Source: Dactylonectria macrodidyma
Lineage: Eukaryota; Ascomycota; Sordariomycetes; Hypocreales; Nectriaceae
Length of the DNA: 64,000 nt
Direction of reading: 5' to 3'
Assembly: GCA_020744425.1 (NCBI GenBank)
Contig: JAGMUV010000004.1
Coordinates: 620,001 to 684,000 of the forward strand
Below the pieces are notes generated by a model. That model was not told the origin of the DNA. It was given only the letters and a program-made list of their open reading frames with translations, and did no database searches. Positions 10,715-21,480 of the stretch are shown here, one piece after another (the stretch's first letter is position 1; the number at the start of each line of letters is the position of its first letter). A program made the position numbers and the translations under genes.

Positions 10715-13616
10715 ATGTCAGCTCCGAACAGCATCAAGGTCGTTGCCCGATTCCGGCCCCAGAACAAGGTCGAGCTGGAGTCGGGCGGCAAGCCCATTGT
10801 CACTTTCGATGGCGACGACACCTGTACCGTCGACGTATGTCTTTCGTCCTTGATCCTCCCGTGTCGATGTCGACACGACTAACCGGCCTATAGTCTAGGG
10901 ATGCTCAGGGCAGCTTCACTTTTGACCGAGTCTTCGATATGACATGCAAGCAGCAGGACATCTTCGACTTCTCCATCCGCTCTACCGTCGACGATATCCT
11001 CAATGGCTACAACGGTACTGTCTTTGCCTACGGCCAGACCGGTGCCGGTAAGTCGTACACCATGATGGGAACCAACATCGACGACGACGAGGGACGAGGT
11101 GTTATTCCCCGCATCGTCGAGCAAATCTTTGCCAGCATCATGTCCAGCCCGGGCACTATCGAGTACACCGTTCGAGTCAGCTACATGGAAATCTACATGG
11201 AAAGGATCCGCGATCTGCTCGCCCCTCAGAACGACAACCTGCCCGTACACGAGGAAAAGAACCGCGGTGTGTACGTTAAGGGCTTGTTGGAGATTTACGT
11301 CTCAAGCGTCCAGGAGGTGTACGAAGTCATGAAGAGGGGAGGAAATGCCCGAGCCGTCGCCGCCACCAACATGAACCAGGAATCCTCACGTTCCCACTCC
11401 ATTTTCGTCATCACAATTACCCAGAAGAACGTGGAGACGGGCTCGGCGAAGAGCGGCCAGCTGTTCCTCGTCGATTTGGCTGGTAGCGAAAAGGTGGGGA
11501 AAACTGGTGCCAGCGGCCAGACCCTCGAAGAGGCCAAGAAGATCAACAAGAGTTTGAGTGCCTTGGGAATGGTCATCAACGCTCTCACAGACGGCAAATC
11601 CTCACATATTCCCTACCGAGATTCCAAGTTGACTCGTATCCTTCAAGAGTCGCTTGGTGGTAACAGCCGGACCACCCTCATCGTCAACTGCTCACCTAGT
11701 AGTTACAACGATTCCGAAACTCTGGGCACTCTTCGATTCGGTACGAGAGCCAAGTCAATCAAGAACAAAGCCAAGGTCAATGCCGAACTTAGCCCTGCTG
11801 AACTCAAGGCGCTGCTTAAGAAGGCCCAGGGGCAGGTCACCAACTTCGAAAGTTATATCTCGAACTTGGAAGGCGAGATCCAAATGTGGCGTGCTGGAGA
11901 GTCCGTTCCCAGGGAAAGGTGGGCAGCGCCTCGAGCTGCTGATGGTATTGCCGGAGCCAAGGTCGATGCACGAGCGCCGCGACCCTCCACCCCCTCTCGA
12001 CTAACAGCAGAGAGCCGCTCTGAGACTCCTGCTATATCTGAGCGCTCTGGTACCCCCAGCATACCACTGGACAAGGATGAGAGGGACGAGTTCCTGCGCC
12101 GAGAGAACGAACTGCAGGACCAGATTTCAGAAAAGGAGACACAGGCTGCCGCTGCTGAGAAGCACCTGCGTGAAACCAAAGAGGAGTTGGCATACTTGAA
12201 AGAACACGATAGCAAGGTTGGAAAGGAGAACGAGAAGCTCACGACTGAGGTAAATGAGTTCAAGATGCAGCTGGAACGATTAACCTTTGAGAGTAAAGAG
12301 GCTCAGATCACCATGGATGCCTTGAAGGAGGCCAATGCGGAACTCACGACAGAACTCGACGATGTGAAGCAGCAGCTTCTCGATGTCAAGATGAGTGCCA
12401 AGGAGACTGGTGCTGCCCTGGACGAGAAGGAGAAGAAGAAGGCCGAGAAGATGGCTAAGATGATGGCTGGTTTCGATCTGGGCGGTGACGTCTTCAGCGA
12501 GAACGAGCGCTACATTGCTGAGGCGATCGAGAAGGTTGATGCGCTTCACGACCAGAGCGCCATCGGCGACAACATCGCACCCGATGAGTTTAAGGCACTT
12601 CGCTCGCGACTGGTTGAGACACAAGGCATTGTCCGACAAGCCGAACTTTCTATGTACGGCACTTCTTCCAACGACTTGGACAGTCGCCGAAGGCTAGAAC
12701 TCGAGACTCGACTGGAGGCTTTGCAGCAAGAGTACGAGGATAGCCTAAGCCGGAACCTTGGCCCAGGCGATGTTGAGGAAGTCAAGGCTAGACTGGAGAA
12801 TGCCTACTCCAACCGCCAGTCGGCCCAGATTCAGCTTGTGGACGACTTGAAGGAGGACGCTGCCCAAAAGGCCGCCGAGAACTCAAGGATGAAGACGCTG
12901 ATCGACGATCTGCAACAGCGGGTGAAGGCCGGAGCTGCGGCACCCATGGCCAATGGAAAGACGATCCAGCAGCAGATTGCAGAGTTCGACGTCATGAAGA
13001 AGAGTCTTATGCGAGACCTGCAAAACCGATGCGAGCGTGTTGTGGAGCTCGAGATCTCCCTTGACGAGACCCGAGAGCAGTACAACAACGTCCTACGGTC
13101 GTCGAACAACCGCGCACAGCAGAAGAAGATGGCATTCCTTGAGAGGAACCTGGAGCAGCTTACCCAGGTCCAGCGCCAATTGGTTGAACAGAACTCGGCC
13201 CTCAAGAAGGAGGTTGCCATCGCTGAGCGCAAGCTTATTGCCAGAAACGAACGCATCCAGAGCCTAGAGAGCTTGCTGCAGGACAGCCAAGAGAAGATGG
13301 CTGCCGCGAACCACAAGTTAGTATCCCCCTAACCCTTTATTACGCCCAACAAAACTGACAAATGCCTCTCAGATTCGAGGTTCAGCTGGCAGCGGTCAAG
13401 GAGCGTCTCGAGCTCGCCAAGGCCGGCAGCACGCGTGGCCTCAACTCCCCCGGCGGCTTCAGCTTTGCCAGCGCGGGTAGCCGCATCGCGAAGCCCCTCC
13501 GAGGCGGAGGCGGTGCCAACGACGGCGCCCCCCCGACCATCCCCACGATTCAGAATCTCCACCAGAGTGAAGGAAACAGCAACAAACGAGCTAGTTGGTT
13601 CTTCAACAAGTCATAG
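10715..13616 (+). CDS. kin-1: Conventional kinesin heavy chain (kinesin-1)
   Basis: Three exons (10715-10834, 10894-13316, 13373-13616) give 928 residues, the same length I recall for the Neurospora conventional kinesin. The motor domain spans about residues 5-330: P-loop GQTGAGKS at 87-94, switch I SSRSH, switch II DLAGSE and the neck-linker region after LRFGTRAKSIKNKAKVN. A long coiled-coil stalk follows, and the tail is Gly/Ser-rich and basic. Fungal kinesin-1 moves vesicles and other cargo toward microtubule plus ends and supports hyphal tip growth; it has no light chains. The first intron's acceptor must be the TATAG ending at 10893 so that VD joins SRDAQGSFTFDRVFD. The second intron joins ANHK to FEVQL near the tail. 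Confidence 0.96.
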
Positions 13617-14236
13617 ACGGAAAGTCCCCCTCCTACCCCCTGAGGGCTTCGGTTTTGGGCGGCGTTGTGAATAGGACCGGTAGAAACCCCCCAACATACC
13701 CCCGCATACCCCTTCGACGAGCTTCTACTTTTCATTTGTGACTTTTTAACGAGGGCCATAGAGAAGGGGGGTGGCAAACGATGATTGGATTTATGATACG
13801 CCTTGAGACGGGATAAGAGACGCTGTGGATCGAGTGTGTTGAGTGTGTGAGACGCTACCGAAGTGTATGCATGGGCGGGAGTTTGTCACGACTACGCCAC
13901 GCATGAGTTAAAGATGTTGAATGAATTGAGTTACAATAAATCGTTGTTATTTGATGTGGGGAGTAGAACTATCATAGAGAAGACTCATCGACATATAACC
14001 AAGGGATATAACTGAGCCGATCCAACATAAAGAAAACAGCAGCCCTGTAGTGCTATCCTAAGAAAACCCAATGTGATCCATCATTTGAAAATTGAGTAGG
14101 GCCAGGTCCGAAATTCGGTTACCACTTATTGGTAAAGGAATCCACGTCTACAAACAGTGAGTTGATTGTGGTTCTGCAAAGGCACCGTCCGATGCCAGAC
14201 GGCTCCCAAACCAGCATATGTGAGAGGTTTGCGAGA
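13617..14236. other. Intergenic, convergent 3' ends
   Basis: Tail-to-tail region between kinesin and the membrane-protein gene, moderately AT-rich from about 13920. No gene or RNA was recognised. Confidence 0.45.
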
Positions 14237-15464
14237 CTACTGGTTGGTGGAGTTGTCACTCTTGTTGAGGAAGAGCAAGGTCTGAGTGCCAAAGAGAGCG
14301 AAGATCAAGAAAGTGGAGGCCATGGAAATGGCCAGGATCTTGACGTAGAGAATGACGAGGCGACGCCAGGCGGCCTTGCTGAAGGTGGACCACGCATCAA
14401 CAAGGGAGACATAACCCTTGCCACTGACAACAGCGGGCTCGACCTTGCCCTGGAAGGTGCGATCGAAGGGAATGATAGTTTCAAGGTTGTCTGGGAGGAG
14501 AGATGCCTGGACGCGGATGAGGGTGACGTAGGACGGAACGACGATGAAGAGCTGCACAGCGAGTGAGAGCAGAACGATGACGAGGTATTTCCAGCCCTCG
14601 TTGGTGGTAGGGACCTCCGCAGACGGATCGTTCTTGAAGTCGGGGAATTTGACGTTCAGGATGAAAGAGAAGAGGAAAGGGGCCCAGTTGGCCAAGGCGT
14701 TGGAGAACCAGAAGAGAGCAACGGGGCGCCAAGTAGCCTCGAAGGTAGGGCGGAAAGCAGGGAGGCGGCGCCAGAAGTGGGTGGGAGAGCGAGGAGTGAT
14801 GACAATGTGAACCCAGGCGGTGCTGTATTGGACCAGGAGGAGGGAGGCGATGAGCGAAGCAACCATGCTGAAGAAGGAGCCGAGGATCAGAGTGAAGAAG
14901 CTGACGAGAATGCCGTTAACAAAGCCCTGGAAGGCATAACAGGCGAGACCACGGAAGATGGCACGGAAACCACCGTGGGACTTCAATAGACGCCAGGTCG
15001 CGCGGAAGGACGTGGTGATGGGGCGAGCATCGTGGGCGACGGGGAGAGTGGGAACGGTGGCGGAAGCCGTCTTGTTGACCGGGTTGTTTCCAGCAACAGG
15101 AACGGGCGCTCTGGGGACGGAGCCGGAGCCGGAGTCGTCGAAATCGAGAGCAACGGGTTCGTATGCGGGAGGATTCTCATCTTCGATAATGGCGAAGACG
15201 GGGAGGACCTTCTGGAAGGTGTAGCTGGTCTGATGGGAGAGCAGGTGTTAGCAAGTCGCCGATGTTGGTAGGGACGGGGATGATTGAACATACCAAGATG
15301 ATGACGGGGAGGAGGACAAGGAAATCTGCCAAGTAGACGAGCCAAGCCCACCAGGGGAGCTGGGAGAAGCCGTTGTCGGGATCATTGGAAGGGGGATCAG
15401 AGACAGTCTCGACGGCAATGTCGACAACACGCCTCATGAGGGAGTGAGGGATGTGAGAGATCAT
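14237..15464 (-). CDS. Conserved polytopic membrane protein of unknown function
   Basis: Two exons (15464-15294 and 15229-14237) give about 387 residues. At least five hydrophobic segments are visible: WWAWLVYLADFLVLLPVIIL near 40-57, a long double-length segment around FVNGILVSFFTLILGSFF, one at ALFWFSNALANWAPFLFSFI, one at YLVIVLLSLAVQLFIVVP, and one near the C-terminus, ILAISMASTFLIFALFG. A Pro/Asp-rich loop (NPPAYEPVALDFDDSG) separates the first segment from the rest. I do not recognise a domain with a defined activity. I believe relatives in other fungi have carried ubiquitin-carrier names, but nothing here resembles an E2 fold. The in-frame GTG upstream is not used; I start at the ATG giving MISHIPHSLM. 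Confidence 0.75.
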
Positions 15465-17387
15465 GGTGGACCAGCGGTTGGTGGCGATGCTGGTCGTCAC
15501 GTCGGTTTCGGCGGGAGAGGAGAGAGAGAGAGTCGCTGTCCAAAAGGAAAAGAGAACAGCGGTTGAGGAGAGTGTTCAAAGGAAAGAAAAAGAAAAGCTG
15601 GCGACGACCAGTTGAAATACTTGCTGGCGATAATGTTCCGCAACCACCGTAGAAGAGAAGATGTGTTGGTGCTGAAGGACGAAGGAAAGGAATGTTGCAC
15701 GGAGGTCTGGCACTGGCCTTTAATTATGATGCTGACAGGCAGGTTAGCAGGCAGGCAGCGGGGGGGGGGGCGTGTGCCGTGCAGGGCAGCAGCGCCCACT
15801 AATACGGGTGCGCCCCGCCAAAACGCCTTCTGAGACGCCTTCCCCGACGCCTCCAAACCGAATGATAGGTGGTGGATTGATAGGCTATTGCTTTTGCGGG
15901 TCTATGCAGGCCCGAAGGAAGGGGACGTTGGTGGTGGGGGGCCTAAGGAGCATGGGGCATGACATGAGGCGACTAATAATACGCGGCGACCTACAGACAG
16001 GCAGCATCATGGCCTATCCAAACGCTGGAGGAGCGACACCGCCACAGGGCTGCTAAATCCTTCCAGCGGGTTGGGTTGGCAAGTTGGGTCAAAGGTATCC
16101 GTATGATAAATGGATATCGGCAGGGATACAGACTCATCAAGCAGACGAAACGAATATCAAATGTGAAGTCTGAGCGCTGGAGCCAATGGGCATGTTGAAC
16201 CCAAATGTCAATGTCTAGGACTGTATCATTCCGTTCCGCAGAGCTGCACATCGTCTATCGACTGCTGGGCCTCACCTGATCTATCCTGACTATTCCGACT
16301 ATCCCGAGATGATGCAGCCCTGCAGTCCTGCAGTCCCGCAATGCTAAATGTATCCCCTTGTGTGTGCTGGACTGTATGGATTTGCAAGCGCCGCAAGGCT
16401 GGAAACACACTGCCCTACACCCTCATGGTAGTCCCCTGCCTCGGGGATTACTCCATCTGGTTATGGGCGGCCATGGTTGGCACACAACTTCTCATGGTAT
16501 TCACAATGCGGTGACGGATAGTGATTATCGGGCCTACTGCTTTCGTAGATTTACTAAAACAAATTGGCGTTGGTGAGAATGTTAATTTCATTCATTGAAT
16601 CTAAGGCAGGGTACTGCCCAGTAGGTTTACCTCTCTCTCTCTCCACCTCATTCGATGAAGCCGAAGGGACAAAACGTCTTGGCCACGTCCTGGATAACAG
16701 TGACAGGACCCTGGGCTTGGCTTGGCTCGCGGCCAACGGGACTGCCGTCTTTTCGGCGACTTCTAATTCGGTCACAGTCGGACTCCGGGTCGATCAGTCT
16801 GCCGATGCCGCCTTCCTTTGGTGGAGCGCTAAATGCGTGGAAAATACAGGCCTTGGGGGCGCATTATTAGCTGTCATAACCCGCTACCCCGCTGCACCCC
16901 TCCATGTCGCTAACAGTGGCTGCGATAGTGAAACAAGGACTTACGCGGATCGGAGACAAGAGTGCTGTAGCTGAATTGGAGAGTAGTGATGGAGATAGAA
17001 ACCCTTGAGCTTTGTTGGGTTTATCGCTCAACTTACTAATAGAGACAGAGGAATTACATCCCTTACGATTTGTTCTGTTATGTTGGGACATGATACAATG
17101 GCAAATCTAGCTCAACGTGGAATCTGAAGGCGGTGCAATATTGCCACTGAGCTCAGGCACCAACAGTGGTTGTTGATGGTGTCTGCCCCGCAGTTCAGGT
17201 GCCTAGCTCCTTTGTCCACTAAAGCAGGCTGACCTGATTCGACGTCACTGGTGCAGCTGGAGGGGGCTCCATGTTATCAAGCTCCGTCTTGTTGGCACGA
17301 TCGATCTTCAACTCTTATATCCACCTCAAAAACCGAACAACCGACATCGCACATCGCACATCGCACATCCCCTGTCCAATGTCACAC
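15465..17387. other. Divergent intergenic region, membrane protein / PPM1
   Basis: About 1.9 kb without a supported gene. It holds an 11-base G run at 15760-15770 and a CT repeat at 16631-16642. Open frames in the stretch have no recognisable protein features. Both neighbouring genes read outwards, so it contains two promoters. Confidence 0.4.
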
Positions 17388-18625
17388 ATGTCGGCCCCGA
17401 CTATCCCAAACCTGCTTAACTCCCTGAGAGATGGCCGTGGTGGCCGCCCAGGACGAGGGAGAGGCGGCCGCGCTGGCCGGACCACCATCACCCATGAAGC
17501 AGCCATCCAGGGCACTGATACCGATGCTGCAGTCTCCAGGCTGAGCGCCGTTGACATGGGCTATCTCGACGACCCGTACGCTCCGTTCTTCGTCCAGAGC
17601 GTCGACGGTCCTGCTCCGCGGCGCTTGCCCATTATCAACCGAGGTGGGCCAGCATCCCGAGCTCTCGAGTGAGAGATGCGCTGTCTAGGCTACCCTGGGC
17701 TGAGCTGAGCTGAGCTGAGCCGGCTATAGGGACATATGCGCGCACCACCGCACTCGACATCCTTGTTGACTCGTTTCTCGCCGACGAGGAGGGCGCAGAA
17801 CCAGGAAATGCCCCGAAACAAATCGTGTCGCTGGGTGCTGGTACTGACACACGCCCCTTCCGCTTGTTCGCTCAAACGGGAAGGCCGGGTCTGATCTATC
17901 ATGAGATCGACTTTGACACTACCTGCGCTAGGAAGCTACGCACCGTGCAAGCTGTTCCCTCTCTGGGGAACATCTTGACAGGTATCTCGGCGGATGAGGA
18001 TAGCTCCTCATGGTCAAGTAAGCCTGCGCTGGGAGGCGAATACTATTGCCACGGCCTCGACCTCCGCTCCTTCTCCAACCCGCGCCCCAATGTCGGCACT
18101 ATCACGGGCCCTGACTCTGAATCAACTGCAAATGGCGAACCCGAGTCTCGGGAAGTCATCCTGCCCGGTCTCCGCACCGACATCCCGACGCTCCTCCTGT
18201 CTGAATGCTGTCTTTGCTACCTCTCCCCTTCCGAGGCCGCTGGTGTAGTGGAATACTTCACCTTGCGAATCTCCCGCCTGGCTACCGTCATCTACGAGCC
18301 CATCAAGCCTGACGACGCGTTTGGTCGGATGATGGTGTCAAACCTGGCGGCGCGGCGCATACGCATGCCAACTGTGGGGGTGTACCGCGAACCAGCCGAT
18401 CAAGAGGCTCGGTTGCGACAGGCTGGTTTTGAGACTGTACATCATATGACTATCGATGATATCTGGGAGACATGGGTAGCACCGGAAGAGAAGCAGCGAG
18501 TGGATTCGCTCGAGGGGCTGGATGAAGTAGAGGAATGGAAGCTGCTGGCAGGCCACTACATTGTAGTCTGGGGCTCCAAAGGAAGTGGGTTCGGACTATG
18601 GGAGAGTGCAGGTGGAGGCGCTTAG
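17388..18625 (+). CDS. PPM1: Leucine carboxyl methyltransferase (PP2A C-subunit methyltransferase)
   Basis: Two exons (17388-17643 and 17730-18625) give about 383 residues. Ppm1/LCMT1 methylates the C-terminal leucine of protein phosphatase 2A catalytic subunits with S-adenosylmethionine, favouring assembly with B-type regulatory subunits. Family marks are [10 protein letters not shown], the SAM-binding loop [14 protein letters not shown], the acidic [24 protein letters not shown] and the Asp-rich C-terminal half. The N-terminal 30 residues are Gly/Arg-rich (RGG-like), a divergent lead not needed for catalysis. An ATG nine bases upstream (17379) is an alternative start. The 86-nt intron is longer than its neighbours and contains four TGAGC repeats. 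Confidence 0.93.
17701..17720 (+). repeat. TGAGC x4 tandem repeat inside PPM1 intron
   Basis: Four perfect copies of TGAGC lie immediately upstream of the acceptor region of the PPM1 intron. The repeat lengthens the intron compared with the 50-60 nt norm of the window and could vary in copy number between isolates. Confidence 0.9.
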
Positions 18626-19483
18626 ACGAGCGCATCTTCCTAGCTACGTACCTCATCTATTCACAATGGTTTGCGGAAATTCAAAGCACTGGATAAGGGC
18701 GTTGATCGTCGTATTGGTTGTGACTCGATGCCATTGATGATTGATGCTAATCTGCCCAGGATCTCCTATGCAGAGGTAGTCAGTACAAAGACTTCTTTCG
18801 ATGTAGACAAAGATAGACCACTAAGATTGTTTCACTTAGCATGATTTCTTTGAAGCTGTAATACCCACCTCCATACCCCTGTTGCCTACAATGTGATGAT
18901 GCTCGTGAGTTCAAGGTTGAGTTGTGAGTGATCAATACTGTCACGTGATTGCCATGTGGTCGGAGAATAACTCTGTAGGTACGGAGTACATGGCTCGGTG
19001 CATGGAGTGGACTGCGGTGGTCTCAGCGCATCCTTTGTCCTCCTCATCCAACTTAAGAAAGTAACAACATTCTCTCTCCCCAACATTCCCAGCACCCATC
19101 TCTCCTCGCAAACAGCTTTTTTTGCTCGCATCGCACCGCGTTTGCTCATCCCAAAGACATCCTGCTGACTAGTTACCGTTTCCTGTATCACGGGCCAATT
19201 GCACGACACCACACTGAACTGCAACCAGTGCACCTACCAGGATCATCCTGAGGTGGTTCCTAGCCCACCACCTGCCTGCTCATCTAGGCGGCGAGATCCA
19301 CGACATCTAACAACATCTTACGCTAACTACGAAGGTTCTGTGGTTCTAACTTCACACACCCTTCTTTGCGTCTTCGAACGAAGCTCTAGCGTTAGAGGCA
19401 AGCACCTAGTTATCGCTGATTCGCTTCGTGATAGCCACCAACGACCCCAGCAGTAGAGACATCGAAACCGACCTGTCGCAAAG
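18626..19483. other. Intergenic between PPM1 and SPT3
   Basis: The stretch contains the PPM1 3' region and the SPT3 promoter and leader. The leader from about 19230 to 19480 is rich in C and A with no convincing upstream gene. A GTACGGAGTAC-like element sits near 18979-18989. Confidence 0.4.
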
Positions 19484-21220
19484 ATGGCGGACGCACGAGA
19501 CAGCAAGGCGTACAAGTACCGTCAGGAGATCAGCCAGGTAAGGCATTTCTTGCTTTGATATCGTTCGTTCGAGGTTCGTTTGGTCCCAGTGTACTCAGGG
19601 GTGCTGCATGACCCCTTGCTGTGAATGTATGTTGTCATCGTGGTCGGCCACCACCATCGTCAGTTAAATGGCCAAGTGGCTGTTTGGTTTTTATTTCATC
19701 ACGAAATTCCTCCGAAATGTACTGTCGCCTTTGGAGTTGGAGATTGGCTGCTTGCTCGTGATCCAGAGCAATCAAAACTACATACGGCACGACCCCCAAT
19801 ACCCATCTTCAAACATTGTGTCGATTGACCGACCCGGCCCGACCAACAACGCATTGAAACGGACCGCAATTGTCAGAAGAAAAGAGCCGCCATCTTCGCA
19901 CTTCGCAGCTAGGAGGTTTCCCAAACAAGTGTTTGAACAATCCTCGGAAGTTTGTGTTCATTACACAATGAGGACGTTGTTGCAAGAAGCCCCATGACCG
20001 GGCTGGAGAGTCATGAAATGGCCACTGGCATTTCATTCCCGGCTATACTTAAGCCCTAGGCTAATCCCCCTGATCTTTCTGAGCACATAAACCCTCAAGT
20101 ACACCAGTTGCGAGATATCAAGACTATCAGCATGTCGTCGTCTTACTGGAATGACCGCGGTTTCCCTGACCCTTCATGTCCTGAAGAAGAGGTGCCTGCG
20201 AACGCACGAGACGAAACAATGGAGCAGTTCAAATCCAGGTTCGCTAACGTTCTTCGACAGATGATGTATGTCTCTGGTGAGACTGCGGAACCTCCTGTTG
20301 AAACCACCAGCATCATCGAGGATATTGTGCGCCAACAAGTCATTGAACTGGTAAGTATTCTCCCATCCCCCATTTCAATGACCCTGAGCTCACTGGACCA
20401 ATAGCTTCGAAATTGCACGGAACTTGCTTCTCGTCGTGGTTCAAAGTCTATTGGAATCAACGACCTCATCTTCCAGATCCGCCATGACCAAGCCAAGGTG
20501 TCTCGTCTCCGAACCTTCTTGTCGTGGAAAGATGTGCGAAAGAATGTCAAAGACTCCGATGACAAAGGCGCCGACGCTGACCTGGCAGGCGGCGAAGATC
20601 CCGTGGAAGGAAACGCCGGCAACGACGAGGCGGCCAAGAAGAACAAAAAGGCAAAGGTTGGCCTCCCCTGGGAGCCCTCGTCATTCTACCCCGTCGAAGT
20701 CCCCGAGCGGGAGGATGAGGAGGACGAAGAAGAAGAAGAGATGAATTACATTACGCTCCAGCGCCTGCGAAAGGCCGATGAACGCACCAAGGCCATGACG
20801 CGAGAGGAGTATGTCACCTGGTCCGAGTACCGCCAGGCCTCCTTCACCTACCGCAAGGGCAAACGCTTCCGCGAGTGGGCGGGCTTTGGCATCGTGACGG
20901 ATAGTAAGCCCTCCGACGACATTGTCGATATCCTTGGCTTCCTGACCTTCGAGATGGTCCAGACCCTCACCGAGGTTGCCCTCAAGGTCAAGGAGCAGGA
21001 GGACCTGGCCCGCGCCCTCAACGGAGGCGATAATGATGGCACGACTAAGAAGCGGAAGCACGAACAGGCCCTCTTCGACCCCCCAAGTGAGGGAAAGACT
21101 CCCATCGAACCTCGCCACGTGCAGGAGGCTTATCGCCGCCTGCAGCAGCGACCTAAGAAGGGACGGGCTATGCTCAACGGAACCAGAATCCCCCAGCACA
21201 CGAATCTCAACATCTTCTGA
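19484..21220 (+). CDS. SPT3: SAGA subunit Spt3 (histone-fold TBP regulator)
   Basis: Exons 19484-19537, 20261-20350 and 20405-21220 give about 319 residues. Spt3 sits in the SAGA coactivator and helps load TBP. The first histone-fold half is clear: YKYRQEISQ, then [24 protein letters not shown] and [13 protein letters not shown], followed by [16 protein letters not shown]; yeast Spt3 has the same order. An acidic stretch near residue 130, [25 protein letters not shown] and the second helical half ([19 protein letters not shown]) complete the protein. Intron 1 is 723 nt, more than ten times the local norm. Its last 129 bases are an open frame with its own ATG (20132) that reads straight into exon 2, so a second transcript start with a different N-terminus is possible. 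Confidence 0.93.
20132..20260 (+). other. Possible alternative first exon of SPT3
   Basis: An ATG at 20132 opens 43 codons in frame with exon 2 (which starts at 20261) without any stop. The segment ends with a GCTAAC branch-type sequence and CGACAG acceptor, so it serves as intron 3' end in the main model. The encoded end, [11 protein letters not shown] before MMYVSGE, loosely resembles the FK/YKxR pattern of the canonical N-terminus. It may be a real alternative start or merely a fortuitously open intron. Confidence 0.35.
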
Positions 21221-21480
21221 GCGGCGGCTGCATTTCAGAACTCGGTACTACGCCGCTTTTTTCGGCTCATAGTGGCGTTTAGGAGTAGTGGGGATGGTGT
21301 AGCCCATGTGAAACTATCGATAGGCGGCAACAGGGCTCAAACGAACAATAATGGATTTTCAGGTTCTATGATATCTCATTGTACATGCGTGTCCAAATGA
21401 ATCCAAACTCCACTCATATGACCCCTAATGTAAACAACCTAGCCAACTGCGCTCTGACCGACCTCCCAATGCACCACCGA

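Noticed and set aside
8753..21220. RAD6 and SPT3 near each other as a chromatin (H2B ubiquitin/SAGA) cluster
   Set aside because: They are 10 kb apart with unrelated genes between them and separate promoters; fungal genomes often place such genes together by chance.
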